From positions 35,131 through 99,130 of the forward strand of contig JAHBMJ010005923.1 of assembly GCA_018398765.1 (NCBI GenBank): a stretch of DNA of 64,000 bases, given 5' to 3'. This document shows positions 1 through 12,296 of this stretch, in pieces. This DNA comes from Chromera velia. Taxonomy: Eukaryota; Sar; Chromeraceae. The translations under genes were made by a program, and so were the position numbers. Positions within the stretch are counted from its first letter, which is position 1, and every line of letters starts with the position of its first letter. The notes beneath the pieces are model-generated. The model had not been told where the DNA came from, made no database searches, and was given only the letters and a program-made list of their open reading frames with translations.

Positions 1-452
1 TCGCTAATCAATTCACAGATCGGATGCTATGTTGTGTGCAGTCGCAGAAAAATAGAGGTGTCGATTGATCACAGAAGACAGAGAGATGAGCGGAGAGGAG
101 GAGGAGATGCAGACTTTCTCTCGGCTTCTCTGGCTTTCAGTCCGAACAAACATCAGGAGATTCGCCGAATCCCTGAAATCTCGAAAAATATTCACAAACA
201 ACAAAGGCAAGCGACAGCTAGGTCGACTAAAGAACAGACGCTCAATCATTCAATACCATATATTGCCCCCCTTTACTGTTCACGAATAGTGATTGTTACT
301 TTCCCTGCATGTCTTGAACAAACAACTCCTCGACTCCCCCCCCTTCCCCACCCCAAGAGATGCACTTCATCAAACCATGCAGAGCCCATGCAGTCCACCC
401 AAACCAGGTCAAACAAGCTTCCCGTCTCTCCCCCTTCACCCCCCCCTGTTTC
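1..452. other. Intergenic, 3' side of histidine kinase
   Basis: I see no convincing gene here. It lies downstream of the stop codon of the minus-strand histidine kinase. It has C-rich stretches and short open frames on both strands that lack family features or good splice chains. Confidence 0.5.
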
Positions 453-3400
453 TTAGTCTCCGGTCGCCTCAAGTTCTGTTTCTGATTCCTCCAGTTCTCT
501 TAGCGTCTCTTTCAGCTGGGAGGGATTTAGAGGTTTGAAGATCACTCTGTGTGCTCCTGCTTTGAAGAACACTTCGCATGCCTCCGGCCCCGCATCCCCT
601 GTATACCCAATGAAGAATGGACACCCCTCTTTCTCTCCATCTCCCCTCTGTGCCTGTTCTCTCTCTTTCTCGGCAGAGAAGTGCGCGACCATTTGTCGGA
701 TCGCCTCAGGCCCCTCCATCTGACACATGTTCTTGTCAGTGATCACGAAACGAAAGGAGGCTTTTTGATGAACAATCAGATCAACAGCGTCCTCCCCATC
801 TTCAACTGTCTTCACTGTAAAACCCAATCTCTTGATCGCAGCGGAGCCCGCCATCAGACAGAAACGGTCATCGTCTACGAGTAAAACGTCTGCGTCCATC
901 CTGTCAGCAGTAGGAGGCTGCACAGGCTCTGGAGCACTCACGAAATCGCTTACAGACCTTCTGAAGCAAATCTTGTCCCGCCCCCTTCTTTCCTTTCCTC
1001 CTTCTGCCTTTTGACATCCGCCTGCGACTGCAAATGAGACAGCGGAGGCTCTTCGGTCCGGTTTGCCGTCCGATGAATTTCCAACTTCTGCTGCTGAACC
1101 GGACTGCGAGGGTTTGAATTTCTGTTGTTTTGGCCGTGTATGGCTGTATGGGGTGGAGTCTTCAATCGAAGACGCAGGCTCTGACGTGTCTTCTGAGAGT
1201 GTCCTTCCTCTTCTATGAGAGGAAGTGACTAGATGCGAGGAAGCCTCCTTGCCGGATTCTGCATGGCTGCAATCAGATCTGGATGCTCGTGGTGATGATG
1301 AGGCGTGTGCTTTCACTTTCACTTCAGTTGGTGCGGCAATGTTGAGGTTTCTCAGCACACGGGTGGGACTGCCCATCGGAGGGGGGGGAGCGGGGCAGAG
1401 AGGAACCAGAATTTCGAAAGAGAACGTGCTGCCCTGATCCCGTCCTGCACTCTCCACTTGCACACGCCCCCCCATGTGGGCCTCAACGAAGTTCTTACAG
1501 ATACACAAACCCAACCCTGTGCCGCCCCCATTCTGCAACTCTCCTGCCCTGACTTGACCGTAAGGTCGGAACAATTTTCCCTTGTCTTCCTCACTCAACC
1601 CAGGACCTGAGTCAATCACACTGACACGTAGAAGGGCATGCGGTAACTCATCACCTGCCTGAAGTGATTTGCTTGTATGTAACTCCCCCTCGCCTGCCTG
1701 TGAGATGAACTGACGTGCAGACTGCCATTGTTTCGATTCTTCGAAGTTTGACGGTGACTCCATCTCTGCAGAGGAGACACTTGCTGTCGGCAACAACTCA
1801 AATTTCAAGTGTACAGACCCACGTTTCGTGAACTTCTTCGCATTGCTCAAGAAATTCCCGACCACCTGGTCGAGGCGGGCGAAGTCCGCGACTGCTGCGG
1901 GTCGCTCTGTCATGACTGCTTGGATCTCAGGATCGATAGCGACTGACCATCCGAAGACCACAGACGGGGATCTAGAGGGACATGAACCTGATTTAGATCT
2001 GGAAGGAGATCTAGAAGGGGTGTTGGAGGAGGCACCGGATCGGACGGATGACACGGAGGTGAGGGACCAGTGTGAGTCTCCTCGACGGACGAGCCCTCCA
2101 GGGGAGTCTGCTGTGAGGTCTTTTTCGGTGCGGGAAAAGATCAGGGCGGATTGAGACCCTAGAGTCTGGGCCCACTCTTCTATCACTCTTGGGATAAATT
2201 CGTACTCAAACCCACCCTTTGTGATCTTCTCCAGCTGTAGCACGTCGTCGCATACACTCTTCATCTTGTCGACCTGCGTCTTCATGCAGGTTGCTAGCTC
2301 GCGAAGCCGCGCACATTCCTCCTTCGTTTTCTTTTGCAGGAAGTCGACGCCCCCCCCCTTGCTTGCTGCAAGACTAGCGTGAGCCAGGTCTCGGAGGGAT
2401 TCAACGAATTCGAAAATCAACAAAGAGGTCCCGGAAAGCGGATTTCGCATCTCGTGCATGATGTAACTGAGGAAACCCTGTCGTGCGCTCTCGGCATGCG
2501 CGCGAAGGTTTCCCTCCATCTCCACAGCTGCAAGTGTTCTGATGGGCAGCTGTCGGATGCCTGCTCCGAGAAGCAACGGCAGCCAGCCTGTGACCGCTAG
2601 GAATGCCATGAACTCCTGCACCTCCTGAGAGTCCCTGAGTCCCCCTCTCTGGCAGAATCCGTTGAAGACCCACAAGGCAGAGTCCACAATATTCAGGATC
2701 CAGAAGTCGCGGTCGGAGATGTGCAGGACAACCAGAAACATCTTTGTGAGCATTGCTGCAGACAGATGAAAAAGAAGAGGAGAGGAGAGGTCAGAATAAA
2801 TTGAGAAAAGGAAAAGGGAAGGGCGACATCAAGGATCTCGTGCAGAGAGAAGGACGGATTTCAAAAGAGAAACGGAGGCATACAGACAGGCAAGCAGGCA
2901 GGCAGGCAGGCACACAGGCTGCATCTTCCACTTTTCTCTCCCCTGTCTTCTCTTTGACGGGCAGAGAAAGAGAGGCACAGGGAAGAATATCCCAATAAAC
3001 AAACACGGAATGTAGTACAGATACAGAAGTCAATCCTGAAACAGACAGTTGCCTGAGAAAGAGAAGCAGTAGGCAATGCATCTGAGGGTTGAAGCACAAA
3101 ACAGACGAGGGAAATCCACGCTGTGGGCTGTGCAAGTCACTCACCCACCCAACCACGCATTGAGCCACACGCCTATGTTCCTTGGAATCTCGTGTCTGAC
3201 CTGTGTGCCCGTGTCCGCTGATGAAGCAGACCATCGGTGTCTTCCACACGCAGATAGAGGCCCTGAGAAGGACAATCCACGCCAGGAGACCTGCCACAGC
3301 CATCTTCTCCCTCACGACTGCTGGCACGTCATTCTTGAAGAACAAGTGGGGAGATACGGACAAGCACATAAGGGCCAATCCGAGTACGGAGAGAAACCAT

Positions 3401-3710
3401 TCGGGAAGATCCGCAAGACCCGCAACCGTCATGATCGTCTCGCACATTGCAAACACGCCAGCTCCGACAATCACAGCAGGGGCCAAGTGCTGCAGCTGCA
3501 GAGATGACGACATACCAGTTCATGTGTATGGCTTGCAAGCGAAGCCAGAAACATGTATATATATATATATATATATATACATGCGTTGTTTTCAGTCATG
3601 CTTACTTGTCTCTCAAAACACTTCCTTCGAAACTCGTCGGAAAGCCCCCCTGGCATGTTTTCTTGGCTCTTCTCTGTGGAAGAAGGCTGCTTTGATACTT
3701 GACCGAACAT
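453..3710 (-). CDS. Membrane-bound hybrid histidine kinase with receiver domain
   Basis: A phosphorelay sensor: ATP-dependent autophosphorylation on His, then transfer to an Asp in its own receiver. Exons on the minus strand are 3710-3606 (tentative), 3495-3201 and 2755-453. The last junction (ACAG/GTCAGA donor, CTGCAG acceptor) keeps phase 1. The model gives 900 aa. Starting instead at the ATG at 3513 gives 871 aa, and residue numbers here use that version. The N-terminus has about five hydrophobic segments, so it is probably a membrane anchor. An H-box HEMRNPLSG follows (His near 205), then an N-box (NFLSNAKKF), G boxes (DSGPGLS, GGGTGLGL) and, after a long Ser-rich linker, a receiver with VDDD, phosphoacceptor D in VITDKNM (near 778) and K in IFKPL. 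The stop is TAA. No PAS or other ligand domain is visible, so the stimulus is unknown. The first intron would contain an (AT)n tract at 3556-3580. Confidence 0.88.
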
Positions 3711-4155
3711 CTTCTGAAGGGAAGAGTTGATGGTGAGTTGTGATGTAAGTTTAACGAAGCGGTCGTACTGTTGCACTCATTCGAGAAAATGCACACGAAG
3801 ACCTCGGTATCGCACCGTCTACGTATGATTTGAGGAAGAAGGCAGTACGAGTGAAGATAGACCATCACAAAGCCGCATAATGTGCCCACTTTTGGACACT
3901 TGTTTGCTTCATGCCTTCCTTTCTCCTTCTTGCTTGAGTGTCTCCTTCTTGCCTGCATATATGAAGGTCAGACAATTATTACGCGCGTAGCGGCGAGTTC
4001 CCCGGCGACCAACACGAAGCCGATTATGCATGTCGCTAGCCGATTATAGTTTTGGGTTTCAATCTTGCGTGCGTAAGGCTCCTGCATGCATATGGCTCGC
4101 GAGTCCTCTGACATTTTTTTCAGGTGCGATATCGAAACAAAAGAAAGAATTAAAG

Positions 4156-4239
4156 ACGAGGGGACGGGATTCGAACCCGCGTGTGCGAAGCACGAATCGA
4201 CTAGCAATCGACCTCCTTAACCACTCGGACACCTCGTCT
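4156..4239 (-). tRNA. tRNA-Ser (anticodon GCT)
   Basis: An 84-nt cloverleaf on the minus strand with a perfect 7-bp acceptor stem (GACGAGG/CCTCGTC). The anticodon stem-loop is GTCGA-TTGCTAG-TCGAT, with anticodon GCT reading AGC/AGT. It has the long variable arm expected of serine tRNAs and a T-loop GGTTCGAATCC. No intron is visible. Confidence 0.96.
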
Positions 4240-4513
4240 GTACATTGTTCGGTTTCCTCAACGTCTTCTTTAGCTTGCATCGTGGCTCCGCAAGGCGACC
4301 TCTCGCAGAATCTTTGGTCCTTAATTGTTCCGACACTTCACTCAAGTGTCAAGATGACGGGAAGGGAATGGCAAGTATGGGCGCCGAAAACACTCCCAGC
4401 ATGAGTATAAGCTTCATCAGGCTTCAAAGTTTCAGCATCATCACTCTGAAAACAGGAGACAGAAGGATTTGATCGAACTGTGTGCACGCGAGGTGACAGT
4501 ACAAGGAGTCACC

Positions 4514-4969
4514 ATGGTGGAGACGGAGACGGAAAAGAAGTTGGAGACAGTTGCCTTGACAGAAGAGAAGGAAGAGTTCATAGAGAAACTTCGGAATGAG
4601 GTGATTCCGGAAGAGAAGCTTCAGGGTGAGTGGATCCCTGAAATAGCGTTGACTGGGGACGAATTGGCCAGCATCCGCAAGTAGGCTGTGAAGATCGTGC
4701 GGATTCGTCAGAACCTCGAGAGGATGGGTCGAGACTCAATGGACGTGGAAAGGGAGCGGGGGACTGCGGGAGAGAACGGAGTGGCTTTAGACGAATCTGG
4801 CGAGAAACTTGCTCAGCGCATCATCTCTTTGGTTTCCGATAAGATCAATGAGTGTGCTTCGCAGTTGTCAGATGGACATCCATTTTTTGAGCTTCTACGG
4901 CTCTCGTCTGATAGGTTAAATCGTTATTTGAGGGAATGGATGCGAGCTTTCATGACGTTCTTCAACTCA
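4514..4969 (+). pseudogene. 5' half of an unknown ORF split by a TIR element
   Basis: An open frame starting at an ATG in a strong initiation context (ACCATGG) and encoding a Glu/Lys-rich acidic N-terminus. It has one in-frame TAG at 4682-4684 and continues in the same frame afterwards. It stops where the 48-bp inverted repeat begins at 4970. The next codon after TCA (4967-4969) is found in the correct phase at 8943, beyond the element. I do not recognise the protein. It may be a mobile-element ORF or a dead host gene. Confidence 0.5.
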
Positions 4970-6399
4970 AGGCTTGTGCCTTTAAAAGTGGACTTTTGCC
5001 CTCAAGTCGGACTTTTATCTTAACTCATTCAAAAAAGCCTAAATTCTAGCCTAAATTTGAAATCTTCCACCTAATGAATGAATGAATGAATGAATGAATA
5101 CCACATAATTGAGAATGAAAGAGATGATCATACATTATTTATTCATCAACTAATTATTTACAAAAAAATATAATATGACTTTATCAATGATATATAATGT
5201 GGCACATTTTATAGAAACTAATATACTGTCATACAATCTTAAATTCCTTTGAAATCTAGTTTATCTGAACTGAGTGGTTTACGGTGGTTTAAAAGTTAAT
5301 TATAATCAAACATTTTTTTAACAAAATATTTAATAGTCTATTAATTAGTAATAAAAACTAGAAAACTGTTTTATCAGATGATCCGACTCAGATCCGCGTT
5401 TTAAGTGCTGAATAAATTAAATTTTTAAATTATTTTTTATAAATACATGTCACTGAATTTTTTAAAAAGAAGCCGGCCTGGGATCTAACTTCAAAACAGC
5501 TTGCGTACACCTAGCTCTATAGCGCGCGCGCGTCGAACCCAGCAGCTGACACAAGTGTTTCAAAGTTAAATGTTTCGGCACAGTTTAGCTGTCATTTACA
5601 TGCATGTGCATGGAAACACGTGAACTTCAAGCAAAAATGATACCCCAGGCTGGAGGTTGCATCTAAAGCGAATCCCATTGGCACAGGTCGTTGCTTATCG
5701 ATCTACAACTTTCAAATCAGGAAGGAATGCAGCTGCATACATACCATCACATAAGATTCATGCGGTTTAAACAAATGGCATAGCGATTGGAAAGGAAAGC
5801 GTAATTCATATAACAACAGAGAGAAAAGAAAGATGCATGATTTCAGCGGAGGATTTCCTCCAGTGAGAAGTCAAAAAGAGAAGAAAGAGACAGAAAAAAG
5901 ACTCCGAGAGAGAAGAAAAAAAGAAGTGGGGAGGAGAGCAAGTAAAAAGAGTTTGGCTAGGGAGCTTTGGGGATACAGAAAGAGGAGGGGACAGTCACTA
6001 TAGAGAGGAGAAAAGCAAGTCCAAAGAGGAAGTTGCAGTTGAGAGTCTGCATGATGGGATTGAGAGAAGGAAAAACAGAGTAAACATATATAGGATTGAG
6101 ACAATTTAAAGGAAAGATAAATGGAGAAAAATAAAAGAGAAAGCGAAGATGAAACAGGGAGGAAGGGGAAATACTGGGAGGAGGCGGAAAGGGAGGTGCC
6201 GAGAGGACTTCGAGTCGATGTCAAAGCAGAGACGGAGGGACAGATAGAGAGAGATATAGGGAGAGAAGGGGAGGGAAGGAGGGGAGAAAGAAGTTAAACA
6301 GACAATGATATATACACATAACCAAACATGCTTGCGTCAGCTTGTGGACACCGGCGTACATCGACACAGACACAGACACATACGGACACGTACGGTTAT

Positions 6400-6487
6400 G
6401 GATGCACACACATACACCTACACACACACACATACACACATACACACACATACACACATACATACACATACACACACACACACACAT

Positions 6488-6524
<37 letters not shown>

Positions 6525-6607
6525 ACGTGACAGAAAGAGTGAATGAAGAACTCATAGAAAAAGGTACGAAGAGAGAAAAGAGAGAGAGAGGGAGAGAGAG
6601 AGAGAGA

Positions 6608-6640
<33 letters not shown>
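6400..6640. repeat. CA, GA and poly-G microsatellite cluster
   Basis: Consecutive simple repeats inside the TIR element: ACAC/CATACA at about 6410-6487, GA at about 6490-6523 and 6570-6610, then a G run of about 29 at 6611-6639. The His/Thr and Pro/Ser/Leu ORFs read across it are artefacts of the repeat. Confidence 0.9.
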
Positions 6641-6827
6641 GAGGGAGGGAGAGGTAGACACAGATGTAGGTATGCTGAGGCTCGGACAAGAGAGGTTCCT
6701 TTCTAATAGTTCAGACCTCTACTTGGCAGCGGTAGAGAATATCACCACTACTGTCAAACAGGGTGGACTGCAATAAAAAGAAAGGAGAGCAGGGGTGTAA
6801 AAGCAGAGGAAAGTACGTGATCTAGGT

Positions 6828-7082
6828 AAAAATGCAAGGAGATCTAAGGGGGGGGCATATTTTTACTGACAACAGCCCCTTCTCGGTAAAAATGCAGAGG
6901 GCTGAGGGGGGGTGGCACATATAAAACAGCAGAAAAAAGGATAGAGAATAACTTCTTAACACACAACAGACACAGAAAAATTTTAAAGTGGGAGTAGGGG
7001 GGGTGCATTTTTACTAAGCACTGCCAGGGGCCGTTGTCGGTAAAAATGCGCCCCCCCCCAGACCCATCTGCATTTTTACCCA
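6828..7082. repeat. G-rich block with GGTAAAAATGC motifs in both orientations
   Basis: The 11-mer GGTAAAAATGC occurs at about 6827, 6892 and 7038. Inverted forms (GCATTTTTAC) occur at about 7003 and 7069, each next to G or C runs. Related TTTTTACC...GGTAAAAA hairpins recur at 7446 and 7619. It lies within the TIR element and may be an array of binding sites or the remains of an inserted fold-back repeat. Confidence 0.5.
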
Positions 7083-7445
7083 CGACTGACTAAGATCAAG
7101 GAATTCAACCAAGACTCACTGAAGCAAGACTGACCATCGCTGGACTTCTGCTCGAGGCTTCTACGATTGTTCAAGTACTTAAAGCATAATTGAAGACGTA
7201 CCTGCACGCAACATCATATGCAAGTATCTCTATGAGAATTAGATCGACCAAAGAGAGATCTAGAGAGAGATCCCACATCATGGGTCTCCTGGACAGACTG
7301 AGGAGGTAAGGAACGGAACACAAAGTGCATGAGAAGTGAACACAGAAACTCTGGATGCCTGCCAAGTTAGCCTGTCTCTGTGATAATTTCAAAAATTCTA
7401 CCAGGAAGGGGCTGATCTGGGTTAAAATATAGACACTGTCAGACC

Positions 7446-7767
7446 CATTTTTACCGAGATCGGCCCTTCCTTGGTAAAAATTTCGAAATCGTCACACAGA
7501 CCATATAAGAAAACAGGCTTCCAACAATTAATAATTTGCTTCTTTGAAACCCCAAAGCTCGATTCTTGCTTCCTTAGATGACCCAGGGGACGCGCTGTCA
7601 GTCTATTACAGGTTTGTTCATTTTTACCGAGATCGGCCCTTCCTCGATAAAAATTTCGAAATCGTCACACAGACCGTATAAGAAAACAGGCTTCCAGCAA
7701 TTGATAACTTGCTTCTTTGGAACCCCAAAGCTCGATTCTTGCTTCCTTAGATGACCTAGAGGACGCT
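7446..7767 (+). repeat. Direct repeat, two copies of about 150 bp, period 173
   Basis: Copies start at 7446 and 7619 and are nearly identical. Each begins with a hairpin-forming TTTTTACCGAG...CTYGGTAAAAA segment (one mismatch per copy) and continues through AAGCTCGATTCTTGCTTCC. Non-coding, inside the TIR element. Confidence 0.8.
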
Positions 7768-8135
7768 GTGTTGGCATGTGTCGGCCTGTTATTTATGGGT
7801 TAAAATTATTCATATGTATGTATGATACAAAACCATTGTTATAATTCCTCTCATCAAGAGCTATCTTTCCCTATCAAATAGACTTGCCTGAGTTGATAGA
7901 GGCCTCCTAGCCCCTTTTCTCCCGGTGTTACTCAGGTCGGCTCCCCGCACGTACGTGGATAGCATTTCTATGATCTCCTCGAGCCTGGTCCTTGAGCCCG
8001 TCAGTCCAAGCCTCAATTTCCGAACCAAAATGCTTCCTCACCCAAGAAGCTCTCCGGGAGTGCTCAGCATGGAAACAAATCATTGAAATGACTCACATAC
8101 TGTTGATGAAGTACTCTTTTTCCAGCAGCTGGGAC

Positions 8136-8142
<7 letters not shown>

Positions 8143-8173
<31 letters not shown>
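8143..8173. repeat. (AT)n microsatellite
   Basis: An uninterrupted TA dinucleotide run of about 31 bases inside the TIR element. The Ile/Tyr runs it creates in translated frames are not real protein. Confidence 0.9.
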
Positions 8174-8176
<3 letters not shown>

Positions 8177-8942
8177 CCGATTTCTCATTTGTTGAATTAA
8201 TTTGCATGAGCAAAATCGGCTTTTCCGGCCGTCGAGGGCCCCAGCATGCCCCACCAGAGGTCATGCATGCAGTCGGGGCCAAAATCGCATGCACAGCGCC
8301 CTGCGGGCCGGGGGCCTGACAATGCATTAATGCGTGCCGCGCACGCGCCCTCCTCCCATGCAATGTGTGTGCAACTTGCCCGGCGCCATACACAATGTGA
8401 TCCTTAGATATGTTTGGCGAATTGGCCTGTGGTTTTGTGCGTTTTCTTTAGACTTTCTTTAGTCTCACCGCTTCTGCAAGTGTCTGGTGTTTTCTTTCGA
8501 TTTCCTTTGATTGTTTTTTTTTTTTTTATTGGTTGATCGATCGTAGTTTATAATTGCACATAACTGTGTTGGCTATAAGTAAGGGTAAATAAGCTTTAGT
8601 AAGGACAATTGTGAAATGACAAAAAAAAACTAAGAATTTTGGTACTTTTCAATTAGGTTTTAAATCAACCAAACGACTCAAACTCAGAGAAATTTAATTT
8701 GACCATCGTTTTTCTATATTAACATGCCGCAGGTTTTAACTCCGTGCATTTTTGTTTTGATTTTTTTTTAGACGTAAAAACTTTTTTGGATATTAAATCT
8801 CTTATAGTTTATTATAGTTTTGACCATTCAGGATCAGTTAAAATCTAGGTTAAGATACAAAAAAAACTTTTATAGTATGAATCATGTTTTTAAAAGTCCG
8901 ACTTGAGGGCAAAAGTCCACTTTTAAAGGCACAAGCCTCTCA

Positions 8943-9380
8943 TTCTTTGCTCTCTCAGCATTGCTATGCACTGTATCTACAGAACGTTCAGACACCGAGT
9001 TGCGGTCTCTTGCTGGGGACCTCTTGCTTGTCAGGGGTCTGTTTTCCAGTGTTTTGTAGTTTTTCTGCTCGGAGCATTTTTGTTTAACGCCTCTGAACGG
9101 AGGGGTGAGAATGGGAGGAGTTGATTGGTATGAGGTACTACAGGATGTGATGCTATTACAGTGGCGTACCCACGTGTACATTGTGGGAGATGATGGGTTT
9201 CCTGGGTTGAGGGTGTTGGTCTTTCTTCTCAAATGGGGCCTTTGTCGGTTGCGTTGCATGATGTGGAAGTGTTCCACTTTTCGGTTGAAGGAAAAATTTT
9301 CCAAAACGGTCTCCAACACCAAAACGGTCTCCAAAACAACCTTATCCCGCAAGCATTTTGGGGCAGTAAACAGTTGTTAA
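8943..9380 (+). pseudogene. 3' half of the ORF split by the TIR element
   Basis: Starting right after the second CTCA target-site copy, the phase inherited from 4967-4969 stays open for 38 codons to a TAG at 9057-9059. It then stays open to 9380 in the same frame. Together with the 5' half this makes roughly 300 codons with two in-frame TAGs. I recognise no domain. A frame this open across a transposon boundary argues that the element landed inside a formerly continuous coding sequence. Confidence 0.4.
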
Positions 9381-11248
9381 AAAAGAAAAACAAAGAGTTT
9401 TCAGCATTCTGCGAGTGTATTTTTATGTTTATGAATCATAGTTAGCAAGTGCTAGAAAAAAATGTATTGCGCCTGAGTGGCGCGTAACCGCGTGGTCGCG
9501 TCCGCGCGCGCCCCCCCCAAAAAATATATATAGTCCGCGGCGGCCGCGCGCACTGCCTAGGCCTCACAAAGCTTTCAAGGGAATTTAAAATCGGATCGGA
9601 ATTAGATTTTAATGCACGCGCGCGGTAGAATTGAAGGGCTATACAGTATGATCTCTGATTTAACAAAGGTAAGCTAGTCACACTGTGCTAGTACATATTT
9701 CTTTTCACACTGCTTATGAACTGTTTACTGTTCACCGCTCATGTTTGCTCATATTTTCAGATCAGATCGCTTTTGTCAAAGTTAAGGCTGCTCCACACTT
9801 CGCCTTGGAAGCAGACTTTAGGTAGAACCTCAGCCGTCTCTTTTCTATTGAGCATGGGTTTATTTCCCCGTCTCGTTCTGTCAAGTAGGTTTTGTAGGTA
9901 AAATTGGAGAGGGTCGTTATGCTCCTAATCTTTGGTCGATGTCTTATTCTACTACGTACCCCGATATAAACTTTCGAGCTCTTGCTTGCCTTGCTGGAGG
10001 AACTAGGGCTCTCTTCATCTTCCTTCTAGTGGGTTTGAGGTTCTGTCTTCTCCGAGACATGAGCTATCCATGACCCTCGTTACATCATATCAGGCATTGG
10101 CCCACCTTTGCCCAGACTCCCATACTTCCTTATCTTCTTGGTATGTATCTGCAGGCAGGATTTGGAACTCCCACTAGGTTGTTTGACGGAGCCAGATTGG
10201 CCTTCATGTGCTCTTCGGTGGGTTTATCTGTTTATCTTCCTCAAAGCTTGCAAGCCGTTCCAACACGTCAGAACATGATGCACCTTAGACTTTCGCCTAG
10301 AACTTCATTCTTTTCTTGCTCTGTAACTATATGCAGGATCTGGGACGCCTTCTTGCCTCTACTGAAGAGCTGGAGTTGCTTTCACCTTTTTTCTGGTGAG
10401 TGTTCATTTCCGTCTCTCTATGTGGGTTAGTGTATGATGCACTGTCGAGCAGATGTTTGTTTGAACCGTCTTTTTTAGCTTTGTTGCCTCTTGCGGATGT
10501 GAATGGATACAGGTTTCGGTGCCTTTGACCATGTTACGGAACAGCATTTAAGGCTTCACATGACAACTGTCTCTCTAGGTCAGTGGTTTGTTTTCATGGG
10601 CTCTGTGTTAGTCGTTCCGTTTTGCACCCATGTTTGTCTATCAAAGTCAGTCATATGCATCTAGTAAGTGTGGCTTGGAAAGAGAAGAGAGAGAGTGTAC
10701 GAACCTGGAGAGAGCTAAAAGGAGGAGGGAGGGGGTCATCTGCCCCCGCTTCCCATTTTTCTCCCTTTTACTGCTTGTTTATCTTTGTTCAGGTCTTTTT
10801 TTTATGTTTGAGGCATCCTGGCCCCTGCCCCAGCACCATCCCCAGCTCTGTCTAGCCCCAACGCATGAGTCTCCGTAGAACAGAAAGGCGAAGAAACGAA
10901 GAGGAGCGGGCAGAATCCGATCAAGGCAGTGAGCAGGCCGGAGTGCTGGGCGGGAGCAACGTCCATCCATGGAGGCCGGGGCAAGGATAGAGGTAGGGGC
11001 GGTAACCCGCGGTAGCCAGGCCGAAGCTGGGGGCTCGGCGGCGTCATAGAGAGACTCTGAGGTCCGAGCAACCATGGAGAGCCGAGAGTGAACTAGAACA
11101 AGCAGAGACTTTGCGCCGAGTAAAGGCCGCGACTGCCAGGGTCGGGGCCGGGGCCGGCGGCGCCACAAAGGGGCAGGGCGGGGCCCAGGGCCGGGGCCGG
11201 CGGTATCACAAGTGGGCCGGGGTGGGCGACAAAGGAGCAGAAAATCTG
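9381..11248. other. Unassigned region
   Basis: No recognisable gene. Some segments have acceptor-like TATATGCAG or TTTTCAG and donor-like GTGAGT signals (about 9760-10510), so a spliced plus-strand gene cannot be excluded. I could not build a chain with consistent phase. A GC-rich stretch at about 10,890-11,240 gives Pro/Gly/Arg-rich ORFs on both strands that look like composition artefacts. Confidence 0.4.
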
Positions 11249-11760
11249 GTGGGAAGCTGGTGGGGGAGAATGGTGAGGAGTTGGGACAAAAAAAGTGGAC
11301 TGGCTTGTGTCTCAAAGGATACCGGTGGCGGCTGCACTGCTCTTTTAGCCTCATTCTACTCTCTTTCCTACCCCAAATTTCCGGTAGTGCCATGACCCCC
11401 CCCCCTGAGAGTTACCAAAAAAAACAGGCCTGATTCTTCCGGTAAGGGGGGGGGGTCAAAAAAAAATTTTTTCGGAAAAAAAAAGAAGTGGTCCCAATCG
11501 ATTACTAATATCAAAAAAACCACTTTTAATTTTTTTCTGACAAAAAAAATCGGTGAACCCCCCCCCTTACCGGAAGAATCAGACCAGTTTTTTCCGGTAA
11601 TAACCAGGAGGGGAGGTCACGGCACTACCGGAAATATGGGGCAGGACAGAGAGTGGAATGAGGCCAAAGGAGCAGTGTAGCCGCCACCGGCACCCTTCGG
11701 GACGCCAGCCAATCTACTTTTCATGTCCCAACTCCTCACCGTTCTCCCCTATCCGCCTCC
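11249..11760. repeat. Long inverted repeat (fold-back element)
   Basis: The left arm, about 11249-11465, and right arm, about 11545-11760, are reverse complements at roughly 80% identity by eye. Matching segments include GAGGAGTTGGGACA, CCGGTGGCGGCT and GATTCTTCCGGTAAGG. The arms enclose about 80 bp of poly-A/T-rich spacer. It would fold into a hairpin of about 210 bp per arm. Each arm carries C/G runs and CCGGTA motifs. No coding content is evident, so it may be a fold-back type mobile element. Confidence 0.7.
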
Positions 11761-11784
11761 CATTCGGGTTCTCTGTATATATGT

Positions 11785-12221
11785 GTGAGGGTGTGTGCGT
11801 GCACGTATGTATGTCTGTCTGTCTGTGTGTGTGTGTATGTGTATGTATGTGTGTGTGAGGAGACAAATCCTCAGTGGCTGGTTTCCAGATTGTTTTGAAA
11901 CCTTTTGAATTTTCTTTTTTTTTTCCTCTCCCTGTTTTTGCTGTTGTCTTTGACTCTTTTCCATGTTTATGTCCTTTGAATGTGCGTTTAGGTAAATTCA
12001 CCTGAGAGAAGCACCATCTCTGAGTACCCATGTAGAAGGTGGGTCCATCGTGCAGCATTTGCGTCAGCGGCTTGTTCTTGGTCTGCCAGGCTCTCAAAGC
12101 TCTGTTTCTTTTCAGCCTTTTCCGTTCCTTTCTATTTTGAGTCTTTCTGCGTCTCTGCGGGCGTGTATCTTAGTGTGTGTATATGTATGTATGTTGGTGT
12201 AGGTGTAGGTATAGGTGTAGA

Positions 12222-12256
<35 letters not shown>

Positions 12257-12265
12257 GTGTGTGTA

Positions 12266-12296
<31 letters not shown>

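Larger units (their letters stand above)
4970..8938. mobile_element. TIR DNA transposon, non-autonomous, 3.97 kb
   Basis: The ends are 48-bp terminal inverted repeats, identical base for base (4970-5017 and 8891-8938). Both outer ends begin AGGCTTGTGCC. They are flanked by a 4-bp direct repeat CTCA (4966-4969 and 8939-8942), the likely target-site duplication. The subterminal zones (about 5020-5460 and 8400-8880) are strongly AT-rich. The interior holds microsatellites, G-runs and repeats but no transposase I can recognise, so it would need a transposase from elsewhere. The superfamily is unassigned. The perfect TIR identity suggests a fairly recent insertion. Confidence 0.8.

Noticed and set aside
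10779-11393. 204-codon Pro/Arg-rich minus ORF
   Set aside because: It depends on a GC-rich stretch and one arm of the fold-back repeat; no domain, and the opposite strand is equally open.
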